Of a stretch of DNA of 64,000 bases, positions 56,966 to 64,000 are shown piece after piece (the first letter of the stretch is position 1; every line of letters starts with the position of its first letter). The DNA comes from Verpa conica. Its lineage: Eukaryota; Ascomycota; Pezizomycetes; Pezizales; Morchellaceae. Below the pieces are notes generated by a model. The model worked only from the letters and a program-made list of their open reading frames with translations. It was not told where the DNA came from and ran no database searches. The translations under genes were made by a program, and so were the position numbers. The DNA is taken from assembly GCA_033030425.1 (NCBI GenBank), contig JAUFSD010000019.1, positions 1-64,000 on the forward strand. The letters run 5' to 3'.

Positions 56966-57766
56966 AGCCAGTGTCTGAAGTCCCACTCTACGCGGATAAT
57001 TGTGATAAGTTTCTCTAGTTAGATTGAACTTTCTTTTTAGGGGCTACCTATGATAATTTTTAGATAGCTAAAGAATTTAATAATAAAATTGGTGTAGTAT
57101 AATAAGGGGTTATTATATATCTGTGTTGGGTTTTGTCGAAGATATAATCCCCTGCTTCTTGGGCCTGCACTATTGTATTTAGATAATAGTGTCTACTTTG
57201 ATTGTTTGAGTATTTTGCCAAATTCTTGCGCCTAGGGTGGCCGCTAGTAAAATGAAAACTTAAATACTTTTGCATTTCACACCCCTCGTTCCTCAGTCTC
57301 ACTTTAGTCCTTTATAATGGGTTAGCGCTAGTTAATGGCTTCCGCAATATTAATAATAATGAAGTCTTGGGAAATTTCTATTAAGAGAGACACGCGGAAG
57401 TACACTTTTTGAACCTGGTGAATGTGGTTTACCGCCGACAGTACCTCTAGGAAGTGAAAATACGTGCTCACAGGTTACGTCGAAGAGTCTGCTATCTCAG
57501 ATTCAGCATTCCGGACACAACAATGGGCTTTCGCTTCTTTAGGACATGCGCAGGGCCTGTTATTGTCGGCGGACAGCAATACCTATGTCGGGAACCAAGA
57601 TAGCGTCACGTTAAATACCCAAGAAATTGGTACATACTTGGAAGGGACATACGAAACCTATTACAGTACTTAGATTATTCCCTGGAGCTGTGCTTTTGTT
57701 TTTATCTAGTAGCAGCGATGCAAAAGCCGAGGTATCTTCCCATATGATGTTTTGCTACTTCTTATA
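56966..57766. other. Intergenic sequence downstream of gene E
   Basis: A frame of 69 codons at 57464-57673 starts at GTG and has even composition (TQQWAFASLGHAQGLLLSAD), possibly a small exon or relic; otherwise nothing is recognised. Confidence 0.4.
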
Positions 57767-57989
57767 CTCGCGCGTTAATTAATAACTCGGAATCTTCATA
57801 GCCACAACATCAAAACACCATCAAAAACACCTAGTAAATAGGCTCCAAATTTAGCTAAGACTAGCTAATATCTGCTTGAAGTACAAATTAGAATGCTATA
57901 GGTTCTCACTAGCTTTCTCATTGTTATTACACCACTATACACATTTTGGTGGTTGTAACCCCATTCCGAGTTATTAATTAACGCGCGAG
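57767..57989. mobile_element. MITE with perfect 27-bp terminal inverted repeats
   Basis: A 223-bp element whose ends (CTCGCGCGTTAATTAATAAC, continuing TCGGAAT) are exact reverse complements over 27 bp, with TA on both sides. The perfect ends suggest recent movement compared with the other MITEs here. Non-coding. Confidence 0.8.
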
Positions 57990-58194
57990 TACTGAATATC
58001 TATTTTTAGATCTGTGACATTTATCATGACCATGAGCCCCTCCGTACGTACAGTGGCCACCCAAAAGCAGTCACAAACATTACTTTCAATAAAGACGGTA
58101 TAGAATTCCTTAACGCTTCCTACGATCGTTATATAAAACTCTAGGATACTGAAAACGAAAAACGCGTTTATTGTTATATATACTACTTGTCAGA

Positions 58195-58398
58195 TTGCAT
58201 CCAACGGGCCGGGCTGGGCCGTAGGAGATATTTAATTGGGCCCACCTTAAATATTATTAGAAGTGGCTGGTCTTGAAGGTAACAACAGAGGTACCTGTTT
58301 GTTTTTGTTCTTTTTGGTGGGCGCTCTAGGGCAATAAGAGCAATATTAGTTCTTACTTAGCCTACTTGGTCTTTCCTGAGCTTACCTATTGGAAGGCC
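58195..58398. mobile_element. GC-rich MITE family 3, copy 3 (inverted)
   Basis: Opposite orientation to 20195-20462. It shares CAATAAGAGCAATATTAGTT and the end TATTGGAAGGCCT, which is the complement of that family's AGGCCTTCCAATA-type end. The other end is less clear. Non-coding. Confidence 0.55.
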
Positions 58399-58465
58399 TG
58401 GACCCTATACGTAATCTGATTCAACCTAAAACCAAACCTACGTTACGAGTCTCTGGCAGGTACAT

Positions 58466-58870
58466 ATGAGAGACAAGAAGATTATCCATTTTGATAAACG
58501 CATGGAAGAAGTCCAGGAGCATTACCGTCATTCCGGGCCTGTCAACAAAACTACCTTTGTTAATGAAAACCGTGGTTTCATTACCGCATCCAACGATAAC
58601 TCCCTCCGTGCATAGGAATACCGTGTTCCGGTGTCCATTAAATTTATTGCAGAGCTGTTGGAGTATGGCTGGCAGCGGTCGATCCGTTTGGGGCCATAGG
58701 CATTTAGGGTATATAAGAGATCAGGTTTACACCCCTCCTCTAGGTATATTATCGAACATTCATTCTATTACCCACATCCGTCAATTTCAAAATAGCCATA
58801 TATGTACTCAATAGTTCGCGCATCCCTACATCTAAGTGAGAAGTACGTTGCTTACTAATCCGGTGATAAT
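58466..58870 (+). pseudogene. Decayed coding relic
   Basis: An ATG frame gives 49 residues with protein-like composition (MRDKKIIHFDKRMEEVQEHY, then NENRGFITASND), then hits TAG. The same frame continues coding-like (VSIKFIAELLEYGWQRSIRL) through several more TAG/TAA stops to about 58870. This looks like a gene or transposon fragment broken by nonsense changes; the family is not recognised. Confidence 0.3.
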
Positions 58871-58889
58871 CAAGTTATTGTCTATTCTG

Positions 58890-58990
58890 CAGTGTCCAGA
58901 ATGGTCCGGGTGCCCCTATGGAGAGGTTGGGACTGGACAGAATATGACCCATAGTCCGTCCGGGGCTAGATATTACCATACTACAGGACC
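58890..58990. repeat. GC-rich CCGGACGG element fragment
   Basis: Contains CATAGTCCGTCCGGGGCTAG, the inverted relative of CCCCGGACGGACTATG at 21283. Related sequence also occurs near 33522. Confidence 0.5.
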
Positions 58991-59284
58991 CTATAGAAAT
59001 TATGCTATAAAAGGTCACAAGGCCCTGTAGATAACTACAGGTATCTATAAATATTTGAATATATTTATGAGGCGTAGTTTGTAAGTGGGGAGTTTAGTAG
59101 CGCAAAGTTTTTAATATCTGATAGAAGTAACTGGCTTGGGGATGATATCATAGAAGCAACAGAACGCTTGAAGTCTTGGGCTCGAGGGGGTCCTGTATTA
59201 ATCCTGAGATAGACAGAATGGAGAAGATGCTGAAGTATTTGAGCAGCGTACATAAGAAGCAAATGGGGGATATTACAATATCGA

Positions 59285-59335
59285 AATAACCCTAACCCTG
59301 ACACCTGGGATTCCGAATGTCAGGGCTAGGGATTA
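59285..59335. repeat. Telomere-like hairpin repeat, copy 4
   Basis: The left arm AACCCTAACCCTGACACCTG and right arm ATGTCAGGGCTAGGGATTAT make an imperfect inverted repeat. Same family as 48894-48944. Confidence 0.65.
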
Positions 59336-60104
59336 TAGGCTATAAGTTGTCCGGTGCTGGGGTCTAGAACGGACGGACTACCCTGTTCCGATTGATTTTC
59401 ACTGCTCAAAGACTTGACTTTAACATTCGGTGCCACCCTGACTCTAGAGATTCTCCTAGTCGCAATAGGAGTCAGATGCATTGTTCAGTAAGTAAATCAC
59501 GTGATAGAGCAACTAGTAGGTAGACGCACAACCTTAATTAGGTTCTGATTACGTAGCCCTAGTTCCTTACCCCTATGTTGCTTATGTTCTCTCCCCCCTT
59601 TTGTTCTTTATGTTCTCCCCCGTGCTTTCTCATATATTGTATCATCGCAAGTTTTAACAAATTATTGCTATGATGAACGCTTTGCTATTCAGGGGCAAGA
59701 CTCCGGCCACAGTTAGTGCTTTACTATCGCATGGGGAGCGTTCTTTACACATAGCAAGAAACAGACCCTTTTGCTCCCGGCCGGGAGTAAACTAGAAGCA
59801 AACAACAGAACGCTCGTAGGTAAGTTTTTTTACTCCCGGGCGGGAGCCAACACTATTACACAACACTGTACTGAGTCTCCTATACCCGAGCGGGGCTGGC
59901 TTTAAGCAAGTAGAGGAAAGACGAGTCCTCCGCCTCAAGCGAGAGCAACCCAACCCAGAAGGAGAATAGGATGCCCAGTCTTCTATTACCGAGTAAAATT
60001 CAACTTCAAGGAATCTACAGCGGATGACTTGTAGATAACATCACCTATCGCGCAAGTATCGGCTGCTAAATCAAAGCGCTGTCCTGGGCCACCCGCAAAC
60101 CCCA

Positions 60105-60450
60105 CGACCTCGCGAATGGCCTGCCACCCCCATACATTCATGGCTCGACCGGTCCATTGACGAATGGCCTGGACTTACAGGGATCTAAAAACCAATGTTA
60201 GGCCCTCATCAACTTTACTACAGCTATATAGCTAGGCGCCCTTTGGGTACCCATGTACTGGGAGTTATCTCATAATTATAATCACCTGGAGATGCTTAGC
60301 AAAGAGGTATATACTAACTCAAGCAAAATAATAATTAGGATTTGATATTATAATATTATTAAGATCAACTTACCCCCTTAAAGATAATAGGGTTTATATA
60401 CTAGAGATTAACCACATAAATGCTCTAAGCTACTATGTGTTTATTTGGGA
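60105..60450. repeat. Dispersed repeat, copy 2
   Basis: Same orientation as 9240-9560, sharing CCCCATACATTCATGGCTCG, ACTAACTCAAGCAAAATAAT and a TGTGTTTATTTGG end. Diverged; non-coding. A nearby GGCCATTTGCGAAATCACGA (60540) is also repeated elsewhere. Confidence 0.6.
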
Positions 60451-63085
60451 GTACGATATGTCTTCTATAGGCTATTAGGGCTGATGAAGGTCTAGCATTA
60501 TCTTCTTTAGATCCCTGTAAAGATCCCTGTAAGTCCAGGCCATTTGCGAAATCACGAAATTTGTGAGTGGCCTAGAACAGCGCTGACAGTTTAGGTTCTC
60601 TGTTCTCCACAAGCGAACGGTAGCCAAGAAATGTACCAGTACGGATGGGGGTGACAAAAGACAAACGAAAATGTAGTAGGTTGGGTCTTCTGCCCACAAC
60701 ACGTGGTTCTTTAATCTCGGACGAGTATCGCCCACAAGTGAGAAGTTGGATAAAAGCTACTTATGTGGGTCTTTACACTTTCTTACAGTCAAAATACCAC
60801 TATTAACTAAAAGCAATCTGTTCCCAGCCCGTAAGGCTTCACATGCCTTTTTAGTGCTATGAAGCGGAAGTCGTCACTTCGAGACTCTGTACTTTGTCTA
60901 ACCTAGTTCTCAACTTAGCAGGTCGCTAGAATTTAACTACTTGAAGTTTTGGCATTCTGGAAAGTCTCCGGCTGCGGAAGACCCTCCCTTTACTATTTCT
61001 TTTTAGAGAGAGACTTTACTAGTGATATCCATCTTTTACCCGCTGTTTTTCAGGAGTGGTCTTGTTTAACTTAAAACGCGCTTTGGCTTCAAAACTGACT
61101 CCTACTATTAAACCAGTCAAACGAAGCCTTTGCACCCCAGGAGAATACTCAGAACCGTCAAAAGACACTTAAACAATAGGATGACCAAAGTTTGAGCACA
61201 GCAAGGAGGACACTACAGCAGACGGAGTCTGATGCCGGCCGATTAATGAATACAGCCACTTAGATAGGTAGCGGTAGCATTAGCCTCCTAGACTACTCTA
61301 TACAGGTCGATATTACCCTTGTAGAAATATGCGGCATTCAAAGGAAAGTACATACATACACAACTAATTCCAAAAACTCAACAAGTCAAAAGTAACGCTT
61401 GGATCAGCGTCAAATCAAAGCCTAAAGAGAGCTTTCTGTAGAGCGATGGTGAGCAAAAATTAAAATACCGGTTGGTATGAGTAGAAGGCAAGGAAAACTT
61501 CAATTCCGAAATCTGGAAATTTATAGGAAGCCAGCGTTCAGCCAGACGTAGCGAAACCTAGGTTGGTAGAGTGCTCCCAGTCGAAATTCAACTACAATGG
61601 AAACAACAAAAGCCTGCTTAGTCGAATATTATTCCTACCCGATGTATGCAAGGCAGCAGTAGTCTGCTTTGTAGAGGACTCCCCTCCAGGAGAGGTTGGA
61701 AACTGGCTACTTGGGTTGGCCTTTTACATCAGAGAGGGAGCCATAACAGATTCACTCCGACCGTGAGTCACCTACATGTAAGAAGTAGAACACAGCCTAC
61801 TCACGTATTTATTTTTGCTTCCGAGTAGGATTGTACTTGGTGACTTGCGGCCGTAAGCAACTTAGAAGATAGGAGAGGAACACCACTCAAGTAAGTGATT
61901 TTCTCACGAGTAGGAATAGTACCAAGTAACTCCCGGTTGGGAGCTACCTTCTAGAGGAGTAGAAAACATATTACATAGGGGTATCTGACTTACGGTCTCT
62001 AGAGCGCAGGAGGTAGGTGACTGAGATGCTACTGGTTCTGTATCAGAATATGTAACTTCCAAAGAGAGGCAGCAATTCACTGCTTAGCTGGGTCCTCTAT
62101 CCCCGGCTGAGAGTAGACAAGTCGGTAGCAGAGGGCTCCCGCCCGGGAGTAGTCTAACCAATAAGCAGAAAACTGGCAACTTGTATGGGCGCTTTGCTCC
62201 CGGGCGGGAGTCTACTAGCGGAGAGAGGTAGTAAATACTGATTACAAGTAGGCATTAGAGAACACTCGTCTGGGAGTATCCTGATAGTGAGCAATAGAAT
62301 AAAAACTAGTCGGGTGGGTTCTTTGTTCCCGAGCGGGAGTCGCACCAAGCTACTCCCGGCCGGGAGTGACCTACTGGTAAGAACCTGAAGAGGTCTACTG
62401 ACTGAAAGATAAAGTCTGTCGCCTGGATATGAGTTGCAACCAGACTTTAATATACTCAGACGACAGAGTTTATTTTTCAGCAAGTACGAAGTATGACAGA
62501 AGTTATTACCAAGTCATTGACAGCAAGGGGTGACCTACTGCGAAGTAGAAACAAGCTACACATGATAGTCCTAATCCCAAGTAGGATCAAAAGTGGCGTT
62601 TCAATTTTTGAGCTACAATCCAAGTCCTGCTAACTTTTTGCTTGTTGTAAACCAGAAGTCTTTTTTACTGCCTGCTCATAGTAATTTTAAAGTCTTACTT
62701 GCTATCCATTTACCTACTTGCTGTTGCTTCGGGGTAATTGACTGCTTAATTAAGTCTCTATTCCCGCTCAGGAATAGACTAATAGTAAAAAGCAGAAATC
62801 TAGCTACTTGGGTGGGCGCTTTGCTCCCGAGCGGGAGTCTACTGCTGGAAGAGTGTAGCAACTGACTAATTAGGCTGGCCCTCTATCCAGATTACCAGTA
62901 GACAGCAGTGGACTTCCGCTCAGGAGCAAAAGACTACTCTAGTGAGTTCTTTACTCCCCAGCGAGAGTTGACCACCCTCAGGCGTAAGCCGGAGAACTAT
63001 TTTAAGCAAAAAGGTGATTTTCTAGTGCTAAAGGGCTTGACTGGCTTTTTCACCCTATGACAGGAGTAGGCACAGGTTTTAGGAG

Positions 63086-63455
63086 GCTTTCACTTGGAGG
63101 CCTTTCTCTAGGCTGGGCCTGTGACAGAGAGAGGCAAAAGCCCAGCAAAAAGGCGCCGAGAGAACGAGTAATAGTCCATGGCACAAGCGCAAGAAGTACT
63201 AAAACAGCCAGAAGAGGGGCCCACAAGCGCCCAAGAAGTTACAGGGCACAGGAGGTACAGTCACGGGAGCAAATCCAGAGCAAAGCCTTTGCACAAAACT
63301 ACTCAAAAAAAGAAGCTGGGTGAAAACCCGAGTGGTTTTTCATGATTCTCGCCGTCGTACCCAGGGTAGTAAGCAAGCAGCGCTACAGTGACGTCTGCAA
63401 TAGGTACCCCAGTAATCTGGGTAGTGCTGTAGTGTAGGGGTCTATTTGGGGGAGG
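63086..63455. repeat. Subtelomeric 2.1-kb unit, internally deleted third copy
   Basis: In the same orientation as the two copies at 258-4420. Matches the start module (CTAGGCTGGGCCTGTGACAG, AAAGGCGCCGAGAGAA, AAAACAGCCAGAAGAGGGGC, CCCAAGAAGTTAC) and then jumps to the end module (CAGTGACGTCTGCAATAGGT, then GGTAGTGCTGTAGTGTAGGG). The subrepeats and short-repeat tail are missing. Its presence 59 kb from the telomere suggests this end is also subtelomeric in character or that the unit is mobile. Confidence 0.7.
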
Positions 63456-64000
63456 CTCCCGCCCGGGAGTAGGCAACGAAGCAATAGTAGTGTTCGTCAT
63501 GGGGAGTCGGTCCCCCAAACCAACCGGGGAACCGCGCCAAACGCCCCGAACTACCACATCTCCCGGCCGGGTCGGGTTTGCCCTTTAAAAATCCCCTATT
63601 AACCGAAATTTAACCTAATTAACTGCAATAGTCCCAACAGGGCCCCACCGGTTATCCCCCCCATTAGGACAGTTCTTTCACTAAAAATCAGGCCCAAACC
63701 CGGGCCGGGACAGGTTCATTTGCCCAGAAAACTCTCTAAATTGCTCCATGACTAACAGTAGGCAATAGAGGACTGCCGGTTGGAAGCTTTATAGTGGAAA
63801 GTATAAAAGAACTACTTGAGTGTGTCTTATACTCCCGAATGGGAGCTACACTCAGTCAGTCACTCCCGGTCGGGAGTAGCCTTATAGTGAGAGGTATAAA
63901 AAGACTACTTGGGTGCGTCCTATGCTCCCAAACGGGAGCTACACTCAGTCACTCCCGGCCGGGAGTCGACCACTCTATGGCGGGAGTTAGAGGACTGTTT
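63456..64000. other. GC-rich non-coding end of window
   Basis: Proline-coding-like GC-rich sequence (GGGTCGGGTTTGCCC, CCCGGGCCGGGACAGG) with four CTCCCG palindromes at 63829-63966. No gene seen. Confidence 0.45.

Larger units (their letters stand above)
59770..63985. repeat. Dense array of CTCCCGGNCGGGAG palindromes
   Basis: About 15-20 copies, exact or near, of a 14-16 bp palindrome (ACTCCCGGCCGGGAGT consensus) lie near 59777, 59830, 61938, 62136, 62195, 62327, 62350, 62822, 62952, 63454, 63559, 63829, 63862, 63925 and 63953. They alternate with about 50-150 bp of otherwise loosely similar sequence, often with TTGGGTGGGCGCTTTGCTC-like or GAGCTACACTCAGTCA-like flanks. No gene is supported in the zone; open frames are short and mostly lack ATG. 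Only one isolated copy (near 14243) is seen elsewhere in the window. Confidence 0.75.

Noticed and set aside
1..64000. tRNA, rRNA and captain-type tyrosine recombinase genes
   Set aside because: Looked for characteristic cloverleaf boxes and recombinase motifs; none recognised by eye.

Overview
The window looks like one end of a chromosome from a filamentous fungus, most likely an ascomycete. It opens with C-strand telomeric repeats. Genes are sparse and carry many short introns (mostly 41-90 nt, GTRNGT donors, CTAAC/CTGAC branch points, YAG acceptors). Much of the rest is short non-coding mobile elements and satellites. I cannot name the species from the sequence alone. No rRNA, tRNA, CRISPR array or full-length autonomous transposon was recognised. 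All exon models were built by eye from reading frame, splice consensus and intron phase; none has transcript support.

Layout. 1-196: telomere of unusual 11-12 nt units. 258-4420: a G-rich subtelomeric unit of about 2.1 kb in two tandem copies; a third, internally deleted copy sits at 63086-63455. 4.5-9.6 kb: satellites, MITEs, a frameshifted PD-(D/E)XK-like nuclease gene, a perfect 101-bp inverted repeat and a T/G-tract tandem array. 11.9-14.1 kb: a six-exon gene of another PD-(D/E)XK-like family. 14-23.6 kb: mostly mobile-element debris with two weakly supported small genes. 23.6-37.4 kb: three paralogous large proteins (A, B, C) that share a C-terminal domain resembling a 2-oxoglutarate/Fe(II) dioxygenase. 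B keeps the full HxD...H...R active site and has no introns. A and C have introns and have lost most of the metal ligands. 44.3-46.4 kb: a tight divergent pair (G/H) of small nuclear-looking proteins. 49.3-57.0 kb: a second divergent pair (D/E), where D is a 1135-residue orphan and E is an 886-residue protein with a ParB/sulfiredoxin-like GxHR motif. 57-64 kb: more MITEs, then a dense zone of short CTCCCGGNCGGGAG palindromes leading into the third subtelomeric unit.

How it may work together (inference). Dioxygenase-like paralogs, a ParB-like protein, several proteins with basic nuclear-localisation-like patches and two nuclease-like genes are clustered within 60 kb of a telomere. This could be a subtelomeric accessory locus acting on DNA (modification, silencing or genetic conflict) or the cargo of a large decayed mobile element. 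The A/B/C trio and the D/E pair are the parts most worth following up.
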